DNA from: JAJDFU01 sp964641965
GTDB taxonomy: Bacteria > Bacteroidota > Bacteroidia > Chitinophagales > Saprospiraceae
Direction: 5' to 3'
Length of the DNA: 64,000 nucleotides
Assembly (NCBI GenBank): GCA_964641965.1
Contig: CAZXLD010000012.1
Span: 1 to 64,000, forward strand
Position 1 is the first letter of the stretch, and each line of letters begins with the position of its first letter. Under the pieces are notes generated by a model that saw only the letters and a list, made by a program, of their open reading frames with translations, was not told the origin of the DNA and made no database searches. A program made the translations under genes and the position numbers. Shown one piece after another: positions 1 to 8,056 of the stretch.

Positions 1-122
1 GTCTGGGCATCCGTAACCGTACCGGTGATCGTTCGCTGAGCCCAAGTGAATTGTACGAGGGCTAGTCCGAGCAATACGAACAACCATCTACACCTGTGGG
101 CGAGGTAAACTTTTTGATCCAT
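1..122 (-). CDS. TonB-dependent receptor (SusC-like), N-terminal fragment
   Basis: Reading the complement from the ATG at 122-120 gives an open frame running off the window edge: a basic start (MDQKVYLAHRCR), a hydrophobic stretch (WLFVLLGLALVQ), a signal-peptidase-like site after TWA, then QRTITGTVTDAQ. That last motif is the first strand of the carboxypeptidase-regulatory-like domain which opens SusC/RagA-type TonB-dependent outer membrane receptors; many Bacteroidota SusC proteins begin their mature part with this G-x-V-x-D-A-x pattern. Only 40 codons are visible, so the plug and barrel are not seen and the substrate is unknown. Other secreted proteins with the same first domain remain possible. 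It is divergent from the protease gene at 386. Confidence 0.6.
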   Translation of the reverse strand, partial: MDQKVYLAHRCRWLFVLLGLALVQFTWAQRTITGTVTDAQ

Positions 123-263
123 ACAATATGTTAGTTTAATTAGTGAGCGTTGTTTTTTGCCTGTTACATAGACAATCGTGTTTTCATTGGTCGGGTGGGA
201 TGAACAAAGATGGAAAACTTTATGTGTAACAAGTACACTAACGAGGTGAATGTATAAAAATAG

Positions 264-293
264 TTGGAAATGCTAACGACAACCATACATTTT
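264..293 (+). promoter_or_regulatory. candidate promoter of the aspartyl protease gene
   Basis: TTGG at 264-267, then TACATTTT at 286-293, 19 bases after the TTG. This matches the Bacteroidota -33/-7 layout except that the final G of TAnnTTTG is T. It would give a leader of about 85 bases before the ATG at 386. The rest of the divergent gap 123-385 is AT-rich with no other structure that I recognise. Confidence 0.35.
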
Positions 294-385
294 TTTCACC
301 AAATCCGATATTCCAAATTAAATTGGGAAATTTGATTAAGGATTCCAAAAAGGTAGATGTCCGCTAATAGCCAATTGCCCGATTA

Positions 386-1639
386 ATGCCTCAATCTAAA
401 AACAATAAATTTACGTATCTGATCCCATTGATCCTGCTCGCTTTCTTTTGCACACAAAAGGCTGTAGGTCAACAGTTTTTCCATCATCCGGATAGTAAGA
501 TCGGAAAAGTCAGAATCCCATTCGAATACGACAATAATTTTATTGTTGTGCAAGTAATGTTCAATAATTTTCTGCCTCTTAAATTCATTTTTGATACCGG
601 AGCTGAACATACCATCCTGACCAAGCGGGAAATCACGGATTTGATGCAAGTGCCCTATCGCCGAAAGTTTCCCATTCGAGGTGCGGATATGAGTACTATA
701 ATGTATGCCTATCTGGCTACCGGCATCTCCCTCCAACTGGACAATTTCAAGGCATTAAATCGACCCATACTGGTTTTGGAAGAAGACCTGTTGGGGTTTG
801 AAGAATTTTCAGGCTTGAATGTACAAGGTATCCTGGGAGCTGACGTCTTCAGGCGCTATGTGGTAAAAATTGACTACTTGCGTCAGTACATAACTTTATA
901 CGATCCACAGCGATTTACCCCGCCCAAGAAATTCATAAAAGTGCCTCTTGAGATCAAGAACGGGAAGCCGTATGTTTTTAGCAATGTCAAATTGCTAAAC
1001 GACATTGAAATTCAAAGTAAGTTATTATTGGATACAGGGGCAGGTCTCGCCCTCTTGCTGTATACCAGTTCTGACAAACGATTGGATATGCCGGAAAACG
1101 TGATTCGAAGTACCATTGGCATGGGCTTGGGCGGCAACCTGGAAGGCTTCATTGGCCGGGTCAATGAATTCCAATTGGAGGATTTCGATTTTTATAATGT
1201 AATCACCAATTACCAGGAAATGTACCCCATTTCGGATACAGTACAACTCAATAACCGAAATGGAATCCTGGGCAATGTCATACTCGATCGCTTCTCTGTC
1301 ATCATTGACTATCCCCGAAGCTGCCTCTATCTCAAACCGTTGCGCAAGCGAATTCGAAAAAAATTTCAGTATGATCGCAGCGGAATCATTGCAGTAGCTA
1401 CGGGCGAATTCAAGGAGCGTTTGACTGTATTTTACGTAATCCCCGAAAGCCCTGCCGACGAAGCCGGCGTCCGTCCGGGCGATGAAATCACGCGGATAAA
1501 TGGAACTTCTGCCAGAAATTACTCCCTGGACCGATTGAGCCGCAAGTTCAGAGCCAAACCGGGTAAACGGATCTCCCTCCAACTGCTACGCGACGAAGTG
1601 GTAATTGAAACCAGTTTTGAGCTTAGAGATCTGATTTGA
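386..1639 (+). CDS. two-lobed retropepsin-like aspartyl protease with C-terminal PDZ domain
   Basis: Residues 1-29 are a signal peptide (hydrophobic YLIPLILLAFF, cut near VGQ), so the protein is exported to the periplasm or outer membrane. Two aspartic-protease motifs are visible: FIFDTGAEHT with D70-T71-G72, and LLLDTGAG with D216-T217-G218. Each begins a lobe of about 140 residues, so one chain could form both halves of the active site as in pepsin-type fold proteases. Residues about 335-410 are a PDZ domain (VIPESPADEAGVRPGDEI motif near 351-368), likely for substrate or partner binding. The family is annotated in Bacteroidota as aspartyl protease/PDZ proteins; the substrate is not known. 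The ATG start directly precedes the signal peptide. Confidence 0.85.
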   Translation: MPQSKNNKFTYLIPLILLAFFCTQKAVGQQFFHHPDSKIGKVRIPFEYDNNFIVVQVMFNNFLPLKFIFDTGAEHTILTKREITDLMQVPYRRKFPIRGADMSTIMYAYLATGISLQLDNFKALNRPILVLEEDLLGFEEFSGLNVQGILGADVFRRYVVKIDYLRQYITLYDPQRFTPPKKFIKVPLEIKNGKPYVFSNVKLLNDIEIQSKLLLDTGAGLALLLYTSSDKRLDMPENVIRSTIGMGLGGNLEGFIGRVNEFQLEDFDFYNVITNYQEMYPISDTVQLNNRNGILGNVILDRFSVIIDYPRSCLYLKPLRKRIRKKFQYDRSGIIAVATGEFKERLTVFYVIPESPADEAGVRPGDEITRINGTSARNYSLDRLSRKFRAKPGKRISLQLLRDEVVIETSFELRDLI

Positions 1640-1723
1640 TTGGAAGTTGGGACATTATAGTTGAGGAAAGGAATTTCTGCAAACCTGTTAGCCTTGCTCC
1701 CTTACCTGTTTTTTCACCAACAC

Positions 1724-1754
1724 TTGGTATTGCGTCTGTTTCGACTTATCTTTG
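1724..1754 (+). promoter_or_regulatory. rplU-rpmA promoter
   Basis: TTGG at 1724-1727 and a perfect TATCTTTG (TAnnTTTG) at 1747-1754, with 20 bases between the TTG and the TA. This is the standard Bacteroidota sigma-A promoter. Transcription should begin near 1760, about 30 bases before the L21 ATG at 1790, which supports that start over the longer upstream frame. Confidence 0.75.
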
Positions 1755-1789
1755 CAGCCAATTTTCGATCAAAGTTTAATTATTCATTC

Positions 1790-2098
1790 ATGTACGCTAT
1801 CGTTACCATAGCTGGTCAGCAGTTTAAAGTTGAGGAAGGGCAGGAGCTCTTCGTCCACCAGCTGGACGCGGAAGCCGGTGCAACTCTATCGTTTGATCAA
1901 GTCCTCCTCCTTGATAATGGAGGCAAAGTAGAGGTTGGTAAACCGGTATTAAAGGCAAAAGTAAATGCGACGGTCCTGGATCACCAAAAAGGAGATAAGG
2001 TGATCGTGTTCAAGAAAAAGCGCCGCAAGGGCTATAAAGTCAAAAATGGACACCGTCAACGCTTTACAAAAATTAAAATCGACAGTATCAAAGGCTAG
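1790..2098 (+). CDS. rplU: 50S ribosomal protein L21
   Basis: Large-subunit ribosomal protein L21, which binds 23S rRNA. The 102-residue product starts MYAIVTIAGQQFKVEEGQ and ends with the basic rRNA-binding segment KKRRKGYKVKNGHRQRFTKI, both family hallmarks. The frame is open further upstream from a TTG at 1661, but that part lies over the promoter and does not look like L21, so the ATG at 1790 is chosen. It has the normal length for L21, without a C-terminal extension, and is followed 31 bases later by rpmA, the usual order. Confidence 0.97.
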   Translation: MYAIVTIAGQQFKVEEGQELFVHQLDAEAGATLSFDQVLLLDNGGKVEVGKPVLKAKVNATVLDHQKGDKVIVFKKKRRKGYKVKNGHRQRFTKIKIDSIKG

Positions 2099-2129
2099 CC
2101 TAGCTATCTGCCTTTAAAAGCAATTCATC

Positions 2130-2873
2130 ATGGCACATAAGAAAGGGGTCGGTAGTACGGATAACGGCCGCGATAGTAAGAGTAAACGACTAGGTGTCAA
2201 ACTTTTTGGAGGAGAAACCGCTCTGGCTGGTAATGTATTAGTCAGACAGCGTGGCACCAAATTCCATCCGGGCAGAAATGTCTACATGGGTAAGGATTTT
2301 ACCCTGCATGCACAAATCGACGGAAAAGTGTCATTTGTAAAAAGGCGTCTGAATCGGACTTTCGTCGAAGTATTACCCTTCGAAGATCAGATTCTGGTAG
2401 AAGAAAAAGAGCCCGAAATCAAGATAGACCCACAACCTACCGAGCCAGAGGTCAAAGAAGATCCAGTGGTAACGGAACCGGAGGATAAAAAAGAGCCGGA
2501 AGTAGAGCCAACAGAACCAACGACCACTGAGCCAAAGGATAAAAAAGATTCGGAAGTAGAGCCCAAACCACCGGTCAAGCCTAAAACGATCACCCTGCCT
2601 TCTGGTAAAAAGGTCAAAGAAAATGATCTCAAGCTTGTAGAAGGTGTTGGACCGAAGATCGCGGGTTTGCTTGAGGCTGCGGCTATCAAGACCTGGGCTG
2701 ATCTAGCGGCAGCTTCAATTGATACGCTCAAAGGCATCTTGGATGAAGCCGGCTCGCGCTATCAAATGCACAACCCATCTACCTGGCCACAGCAAGCACA
2801 ATTGGCTAGCGAGGGCAAATGGGAAGAATTAGAAACCTTACAAGATGAGCTGAAAGGGGGACGGAAAGTTTAG
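2130..2873 (+). CDS. rpmA: 50S ribosomal protein L27 with acidic linker and helix-hairpin-helix tail
   Basis: Residues 1-87 are a complete bacterial L27 (MAHKKGVGSTDNGRDSKSKR, then GTKFHPGRNVYMGKD), the protein whose N-terminus reaches the peptidyl-transferase centre. Typical L27 stops near residue 85-90, but this one is 247 residues. Residues 90-152 are a low-complexity Glu/Pro/Lys linker with repeated TEPE, DKKEPEVEP and DKKDSEVEP units. Residues about 163-245 form a helix-hairpin-helix domain (LKLVEGVGPKIAGLLEAA) followed by a W-P-Q-Q-A / GKWEELETLQDEL helix. The same frame continues without a stop, so this is a real fusion. The tail resembles helix-hairpin-helix domains that I recall on ribosomal or DNA-binding proteins of Bacteroidota; its role here is unknown. 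Cotranscribed with rplU. Confidence 0.93.
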   Translation: MAHKKGVGSTDNGRDSKSKRLGVKLFGGETALAGNVLVRQRGTKFHPGRNVYMGKDFTLHAQIDGKVSFVKRRLNRTFVEVLPFEDQILVEEKEPEIKIDPQPTEPEVKEDPVVTEPEDKKEPEVEPTEPTTTEPKDKKDSEVEPKPPVKPKTITLPSGKKVKENDLKLVEGVGPKIAGLLEAAAIKTWADLAAASIDTLKGILDEAGSRYQMHNPSTWPQQAQLASEGKWEELETLQDELKGGRKV

Positions 2874-2899
2874 TCTTCTGATTCAACGATCACCTACAT

Positions 2900-2943
2900 A
2901 ACCTTCATTCTACCGGTTCAGGGGGATGAAGGTTATTTTTTTC
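2900..2943 (+). terminator. intrinsic terminator of rplU-rpmA
   Basis: AACCTTCAT (2900-2908) pairs with ATGAAGGTT (2926-2934), followed by an A and a run of T. It overlaps the last codons of the convergent TPR gene on the other strand. Confidence 0.8.
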
Positions 2944-3732
2944 CAGTACCGATAATTTAACAAAGGCATCTCGAGGCAACCAACCTTCTCGATGATTATC
3001 CAGCCTGACTTTCCACCATGCCCCAATGCTATCCAGCATAAAAACGGCCGTCCCCTCATGCAAAGGGAACATCTCTTCCGACTGACTATCCGGAGCTACC
3101 TGTAGCATAACCTCATCAGCCATTATAATACCCCTCATTGGATTATGCTCCCTGGCCGAGCGAGCCAATGCAAAATGTATACTTAGCAGAAGGCCAATAA
3201 AAGTTAACCCTAATAACGTCCAGCTTCTCCATTTCTTTCTCCACTGTTCGAACTGCCACAGTGCAGCCAGTAAAAGGGCTGTAAGCAAAGCAAATAAAAA
3301 AGCAAACAGGGACCAGGTACGCACGCCAAAATGAAGCATTAGCTCTTCATGCCATTGGAAAAGAAAAAAAGTATCCCCTGTCTGAATCTGATCCTCTAAT
3401 TCCTTCAACAGGTGGTTTCGATTCTCCAGCACCATTTGATCTTCCGGGTCTAGTAAAAGAGCCCTTTCATACTGTAAGCGGGCCATTCCAAACTGTTGGC
3501 TTTGGAGGTAAGCATTCCCAAGATTATTATAAAGCGCTACCGATTGGTATCCGTCCTGGAGGATCTCTTCATAGGTGGTAATTGCTTTAAGGTAATCCCC
3601 ATTCCGGTAGGCATTGTTAGCCTGTGTCATTTTCCGGGGAAAAAGTGCTGCTTCTTGACCCAGCAACTGCGAGCCCAAAAGGCTAGTTCCCAGAATCAGT
3701 AGTAAGCGTAGAATCAGCATCCGGTATTTCAT
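2905..3732 (-). CDS. TPR and SH3-like domain membrane protein (BatE-like)
   Basis: The 275-residue protein has an N-terminal signal or anchor segment (residues 5-24), TPR helices over about residues 33-110 (NNAYRNGDYLKAITTYEEIL; ALYNNLGNAYLQSQQFGMAR), two membrane helices (about 139-158 and 171-189) and a C-terminal SH3-like domain (about 200-260, ending GEG-like REGWLPRDAF). This order matches BatE proteins of Bacteroidota, known from the Bat aerotolerance operon, but no batA-D genes lie nearby, so the assignment rests on architecture. The ATG at 3732 lies 50 bases inside the end of the upstream OstA-like gene; a second ATG at 3720 is an alternative. The overlap implies translational coupling. 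Confidence 0.75.
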   Translation of the reverse strand: MKYRMLILRLLLILGTSLLGSQLLGQEAALFPRKMTQANNAYRNGDYLKAITTYEEILQDGYQSVALYNNLGNAYLQSQQFGMARLQYERALLLDPEDQMVLENRNHLLKELEDQIQTGDTFFLFQWHEELMLHFGVRTWSLFAFLFALLTALLLAALWQFEQWRKKWRSWTLLGLTFIGLLLSIHFALARSAREHNPMRGIIMADEVMLQVAPDSQSEEMFPLHEGTAVFMLDSIGAWWKVRLDNHREGWLPRDAFVKLSVLEKNNLHPPEPVE

Positions 3733-5560
3733 CCGTTGATTCAGGTTTAGGTAGCTGTAGCGGAATGGTAAATAAATCTTGAAAAGTAGCGGGTCTGGTT
3801 CGAACTCCCCAATTGTACCCTTCCAATTTTAGATTCTCGTGATCTGTTGTTCCCATGGGCAGGAACTCTCCTTTGGGCTCTGCTAAAAAATGAATCCGCT
3901 CTACTCGGTTAGAACCAAAAAAAACATTCATTTCACTACATAATACTTTATTGACACCGACATAGGCATCACTATCATCGAGCGCGTAATATACACTTAT
4001 CGCATTACCGGAAACCTCCATCTTACGCAGTTCATTCTCCACAAAAAAAGCATCAATTTCCCTTCCTTGAATCTGATTGAAAAATCGGAGATCCGGCGAA
4101 TTCAAAATAAGCGCACGATTTTTTAGAAAGATTTGGTCTATCTGTTGATTGCGCATTAAAATGGTCATGGTATCAGCAGTAAACTGGCTGGTGTCTGACC
4201 AGATAATTGGTTCTTTGTATAAATGAAAAAGCGAATCCCTGGAGCTGTAGATCAATGAATCACATAATCCTTGCATATCGCTCTTGAAAAGGCGCACATC
4301 CGGATATGCAACCAACAACCGATTCGGTTGCCCCCCTATAGTATCAGAGACAACGGAGTACAAGGTATCAGCCGCCAGAAATAAGGAATCTTCGTCTACT
4401 ATGGTCTTTAGAAAAGGCCTTCCAAATTGACCGCCGCTAGCCTTCAGGTAACCGGTAGAACGTTTGTAATCGGCACGCTCACAAAAAACACTAAGATCAG
4501 CTGAAGTATCTGTCCAAATTACATTTCCGGTTGCATATCCGAATTCCGAATCCTCATCATAATCCAATTGATCTGCGAAAAGGAGATTTGGAGGGTCGCT
4601 AAAATAGGTTCGGCCCTTAGTTTGGTAGTTGCCGGATTCCCGATTAAACTGAATAAGCGGAGCCTCCACTTGCTGCACAGAGTCTTGCACAAAAGCATTG
4701 CCTTCCAAAGTCGTCATGCCGGATTGAGCCTGATAAATTATTTTATCCGCTTTTGCATAACGGCCTTGATCTCTAAACCAGGCATTCCCGATCAAATCAT
4801 ACTTCTCGATAAGCCCCAGATAGTTGATGGTATCTGCACTGGCCTGTTGATCCGGATTGGCAAACTGGGCATTTTGCCAGAAAGAGGCTTCTTCGGAGGC
4901 GATATCATAAAAGCCCCGTTCCGTGTAAAGCTGTAAGCTGTCCCCGCTTTGAATACGTGTTGGACCAAAGAATCGAACAATTTCCGTTTCCATACCATAA
5001 CCAAGGGTGTCGGATCGGAGCCGAATTCTAGGATCTTCGACCAATACGCTATCCTTGAAAAACATTTCTTGAGCATTCACATAGTAATACCCTTTTTTAC
5101 TACTGAGCTTGGAATCCCCATTGACCAACAGGCCCCCCGTAAAATAAGAACCCACCTTTGTGTCCGTTCGATAATCCAGACGTTCGGTAAATAGCTGCTT
5201 GGCGCGGTCTTCCAGAATTACATCCCCAAATAGTTGGGCTAATCCATTGAAATAGACCATCGAATCTGCGAAAATCTTTACCGAATCCCCTTGCTGAAGC
5301 GCTATGCGTCCCATGGCCCTGAGGTAGTTTTCATTCCGTAGATAAGCAGAATCACACCAGATAAAAACGGTATCCTTCCGGAGTTGAACATCCCCAACAA
5401 GACGCTGGATCTGGGAGGTGTCCTCAATGGAAAAAGTCCAACTGTCGGCATAATCAACTTCAATGGGTACCGTATCGGAAGTATCTACAGGTTCGGCCTG
5501 TTGTCCATAGTGGATCAACGGAATAGCGACCAAACAAACTAGTAGCAATAAACGGTACAT
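3683..5560 (-). CDS. OstA-like / LptA-family protein for LPS transport
   Basis: A 625-residue exported protein with a signal peptide (MYRLLLLVCLVAIPLIHYG, then QQAEP). The body is made of repeated short beta-rich units (xxLRAMGRIALQQGDSVKIFAD; LFGDVILEDRAKQLFTERLDY; LEGNAFVQDS), the OstA/LptA jelly-roll pattern that shields LPS acyl chains crossing the periplasm. Bacteroidota encode this long OstA-like form alongside LptD. The frame is open from 5638, but the ATG at 5560 gives a clean signal peptide and is preferred. It is the first gene of a two-gene unit with the TPR/SH3 protein, whose start it overlaps by 50 bases. Confidence 0.85.
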   Translation of the reverse strand: MYRLLLLVCLVAIPLIHYGQQAEPVDTSDTVPIEVDYADSWTFSIEDTSQIQRLVGDVQLRKDTVFIWCDSAYLRNENYLRAMGRIALQQGDSVKIFADSMVYFNGLAQLFGDVILEDRAKQLFTERLDYRTDTKVGSYFTGGLLVNGDSKLSSKKGYYYVNAQEMFFKDSVLVEDPRIRLRSDTLGYGMETEIVRFFGPTRIQSGDSLQLYTERGFYDIASEEASFWQNAQFANPDQQASADTINYLGLIEKYDLIGNAWFRDQGRYAKADKIIYQAQSGMTTLEGNAFVQDSVQQVEAPLIQFNRESGNYQTKGRTYFSDPPNLLFADQLDYDEDSEFGYATGNVIWTDTSADLSVFCERADYKRSTGYLKASGGQFGRPFLKTIVDEDSLFLAADTLYSVVSDTIGGQPNRLLVAYPDVRLFKSDMQGLCDSLIYSSRDSLFHLYKEPIIWSDTSQFTADTMTILMRNQQIDQIFLKNRALILNSPDLRFFNQIQGREIDAFFVENELRKMEVSGNAISVYYALDDSDAYVGVNKVLCSEMNVFFGSNRVERIHFLAEPKGEFLPMGTTDHENLKLEGYNWGVRTRPATFQDLFTIPLQLPKPESTDEIPDADSTLTTDSGN

Positions 5561-5727
5561 GTAAAGACGATTACGCTTTCCTGCAACGATTAGGCAAGGT
5601 ACTATTTCAATATCCTGATCCTGAATAAACAGGTGCAAAATGTACTAAACAGAAAAGAGTTTTGGCTGAATCAAAGGTGCCCATAAATAGGGGGAGAGTA
5701 AAGGTAGTTAACATAGGTTTAACCGGT

Positions 5728-6858
5728 CTAAGCCAATATGCTTTCAGCTGCTTCCTTTCCCAGAAGGCTACCCAGCGCAACTCCCATACCGCCCAACCGG
5801 ACACTTGCCCATAGACCAGGCGCCAACTCTTTTAGAATGGGTTCTTTCTCGGCACCTACCCCCAAAATTCCGCTCCACCTACAGTCGATTTCAACGGGTG
5901 CTCCCGGCAATAAAACCTGCTGAAGCCATTGTTCCTGAAAATTCTGAATCCGATCTGTCAGGCCCAAAACTGCGGTCTGTTCACCTGCCGAATCCACATG
6001 GCGAAATCCCCCAAGAAGGATGCGATCCCCCACATTCCGAAAATAAGCGTATCCCTGCTTGTAGTGAAAACAGCCTTTCCAAGTAAAAAAACCGATAAGC
6101 GGAGCTGTGATTAACACCTGGTTTCGAGCTGGCTGGACCTCTAGCTCCGGCAGTAATTGCCGTGTAAATCCATTCGTGGCCATTAAAAGTCGCTTGGTTT
6201 TAAATGGGAAATCAGGTTGGGTTTTTAGATCCCAGTCTGCTCCTTTGGGTTGAAAGCCCATCACCTCAACACCTTGGAAAAGCTCAATCCCGCGATCCAC
6301 ACACTTTTTTTGTAGTGCCCGGATCATTTTAGCTGGATTCAGCTGGGATTCGAGCGGTAAGGAGATTACATGCTCTACCTGCATTTCACTTCCTTGCCAA
6401 GAGGGTGTCACAGGTAGGATGGCTCGCCGAACCCCTGTTATATCTTGGAAGCGGGCATTCAACACATCTATCTTTTGCATTACCTGCTCGTATGCTTCTC
6501 GATCCGCCTCCAGAAAAACTTCATAGCCTCCGTGTGATTCCAGACAAAGCGCCTGATCACCCACTTCCTCCCTGAGTAAATGAAGTCCCTGCCATCGCTT
6601 ACGGACTAACCGCCAGACTTGCTCCTCGTCCATGTGTTGCAGATCGTCCAGCAATTCGGTAGGACTACCAAAACAACCAAATCCGGCATTTTTGGTGCTA
6701 GCCCCTGTAGGAATAGCGCCTTTGTCCAGGATACCAATACGTATACTGGGATTGATTTTGCTCGCTGATAGGGCTGTAGACAGGCCAACCAGGCCTCCAC
6801 CAACGATAAGCAGATCGAAAGAAGAAAAGTAGGTTTGACGTTCCCAGTAACTTACCAT
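5728..6858 (-). CDS. FAD-dependent oxidoreductase, DAO (glycine/D-amino acid oxidase) family
   Basis: The N-terminal Rossmann fold has the dinucleotide motif LLIVGGGLVGLSTAL with a following acidic strand end (GILDKG), and the C-terminus has the second FAD contact (LWASVRLGGMGVALG). Length (about 376 residues) and layout fit the DAO family that oxidises amines or amino acids using FAD. The substrate cannot be read from the sequence. An upstream TTG at 6870 is in frame, but the ATG at 6858 is chosen because only a few residues then precede the fold. It is divergent from the DUF4293 gene, and the stretch to the next gene (5561-5727) has no clear signal. Confidence 0.82.
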   Translation of the reverse strand: MVSYWERQTYFSSFDLLIVGGGLVGLSTALSASKINPSIRIGILDKGAIPTGASTKNAGFGCFGSPTELLDDLQHMDEEQVWRLVRKRWQGLHLLREEVGDQALCLESHGGYEVFLEADREAYEQVMQKIDVLNARFQDITGVRRAILPVTPSWQGSEMQVEHVISLPLESQLNPAKMIRALQKKCVDRGIELFQGVEVMGFQPKGADWDLKTQPDFPFKTKRLLMATNGFTRQLLPELEVQPARNQVLITAPLIGFFTWKGCFHYKQGYAYFRNVGDRILLGGFRHVDSAGEQTAVLGLTDRIQNFQEQWLQQVLLPGAPVEIDCRWSGILGVGAEKEPILKELAPGLWASVRLGGMGVALGSLLGKEAAESILA

Positions 6859-6895
6859 TGAAAGCTCCAAAATCTTGTGTTCTTTTAAATCTCTA

Positions 6896-6928
6896 TTGGT
6901 TCAGTGCATGAGGCAATCCCTATCTTTG
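6896..6928 (+). promoter_or_regulatory. promoter of the DUF4293 gene
   Basis: A perfect -7 element TATCTTTG at 6921-6928, with TTGG at 6896-6899. The 22-base spacing is slightly long. A start near 6935 would leave a leader of about 70 bases before the ATG at 7004. Confidence 0.5.
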
Positions 6929-7003
6929 AGTGAATTTATTGGATTTGAAATATCCATTACAGATCGAAATACATTCTTATTCCTCATTTTATTTCAAGCA
7001 AAG

Positions 7004-7432
7004 ATGATTCAACGGATTCAAAGTCTTTTCTTGTTGTTAGCAGCAATAGGAGCAACAGGTGCTGCATTTTTGCCACAAGTGCTGACTACCAATACCTATA
7101 CTACCGGTGTCTTATCAGATAATCGCTTAGATGGGCAAGATGACCCATTATTGTTAGGGCTTTGGTTAGTGGCTGCCTTACTAGCCTTGATCGCCATTTT
7201 TTTGTTTCGGAACCGAAAGACTCAGCTGTTTGCGAGTGTCTTGTACATCCTTGTGGTTTTGGGAGCGGTCGGCTTCGGAGTTTACCTGTTAATGCCGTTG
7301 GATTCAATAGAAGGCCTTCTTCCTGGAGCCGGACTATTTCTTGGGTTGGCAGGGATCATCTTCATTGTTCTAGCCAGGATTTATATCCGAAAAGATGACA
7401 AGTTGGTAAAATCGATGGACCGGCTCCGCTAA
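7004..7432 (+). CDS. DUF4293 family membrane protein
   Basis: A 142-residue protein beginning MIQRIQSLFLLLAAIGATGA, the conserved start of DUF4293, a Bacteroidota family of unknown function. Four hydrophobic segments are visible (about residues 5-25, 48-67, 76-97 and 105-127), with a basic C-terminal tail, so it is an inner membrane protein. The frame is open back to 6875 but the promoter sits inside that region, and the family start matches the ATG at 7004. It is monocistronic, closed by a strong hairpin. Confidence 0.85.
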   Translation: MIQRIQSLFLLLAAIGATGAAFLPQVLTTNTYTTGVLSDNRLDGQDDPLLLGLWLVAALLALIAIFLFRNRKTQLFASVLYILVVLGAVGFGVYLLMPLDSIEGLLPGAGLFLGLAGIIFIVLARIYIRKDDKLVKSMDRLR

Positions 7433-7450
7433 CTTTCTCCGGGATAAACA

Positions 7451-7487
7451 CAAAAGACCTGCCAAAGCGAACTCGGCAGGTCTTTTG
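7451..7487. terminator. bidirectional intrinsic terminator
   Basis: A perfect 13-base stem (CAAAAGACCTGCC at 7451-7463 with its complement at 7475-7487) and an 11-base loop. A-runs on one side and T-runs on the other let it serve both the DUF4293 gene and the convergent exb operon. Confidence 0.9.
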
Positions 7488-7510
7488 CTTATTAAAACCT
7501 CAGTTAAAGC

Positions 7511-7978
7511 TTAATCCACTTTCTTTTTAGCAGAATAGTTAACCTTTAGTTGGCCTGCTTTTCGAAGTTCAGTTTTTACATCCTGAACAATCCCCATAGT
7601 CACTCCCTGATCTACCCGCATGGAAGAAGTAATGGCACCATGACGAGCTTCCGGAACTTTAGTACGGTGACCTTCGATAAATAGAAGAATATCAGAAGCA
7701 GAAGCAAATTTATCCCCCAGCTGTATCCGAGGCTTCGTGCCGTATAGGGCCTGGAATTTCTGAATAGGACGCCCAATGTAGATCGTATTGACCAGGGATT
7801 TCTCCTCCAATTTAGTCAGCTGATCAGCACTTGGGGTACTTACAGCTACCTTCAATTCTGCATCGCGCAACTTGGTTACCACCATGAAGAAGAAGAGTAG
7901 CATAAAGATGATATCAGGAAGAGAAGCCGTCGAAATCGCAGGCTTGGCTTTCCCCTGTTTCTTTGAAAACTTTGACAT
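7511..7978 (-). CDS. exbD: ExbD/TolR family biopolymer transport protein (second copy)
   Basis: A 155-residue protein: a basic cytoplasmic N-terminus, one membrane helix (LPDIIFMLLFFFMVV, residues 20-34) with the conserved proton-path aspartate at D22, and a periplasmic domain. ExbD works with ExbB to pass proton-motive force to TonB or a related partner. It is the last gene of the four-gene unit exbB - membrane protein - exbD - exbD and lies 78 bases after the first exbD. The two ExbD copies are only distantly alike, so they probably form a heteromeric stator, as in other Bacteroidota with paired ExbD genes. Confidence 0.9.
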   Translation of the reverse strand: MSKFSKKQGKAKPAISTASLPDIIFMLLFFFMVVTKLRDAELKVAVSTPSADQLTKLEEKSLVNTIYIGRPIQKFQALYGTKPRIQLGDKFASASDILLFIEGHRTKVPEARHGAITSSMRVDQGVTMGIVQDVKTELRKAGQLKVNYSAKKKVD

Positions 7979-8056
7979 ACCAAAAAGCGGTTTATACAGT
8001 TTTTCAGGCGACCAGCATCGCTGGGGAGTTTACTTCCCCAGCTCTACCGGGCCGAA

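Noticed and set aside
1025..1582. 185-codon minus-strand frame within the aspartyl protease gene
   Set aside because: It is antisense to conserved DTG and PDZ coding sequence and has no protein-like features.
1661..1789. N-terminal extension of L21 from a TTG at 1661
   Set aside because: It runs across the promoter and has no similarity to L21; the ATG at 1790 matches the family.
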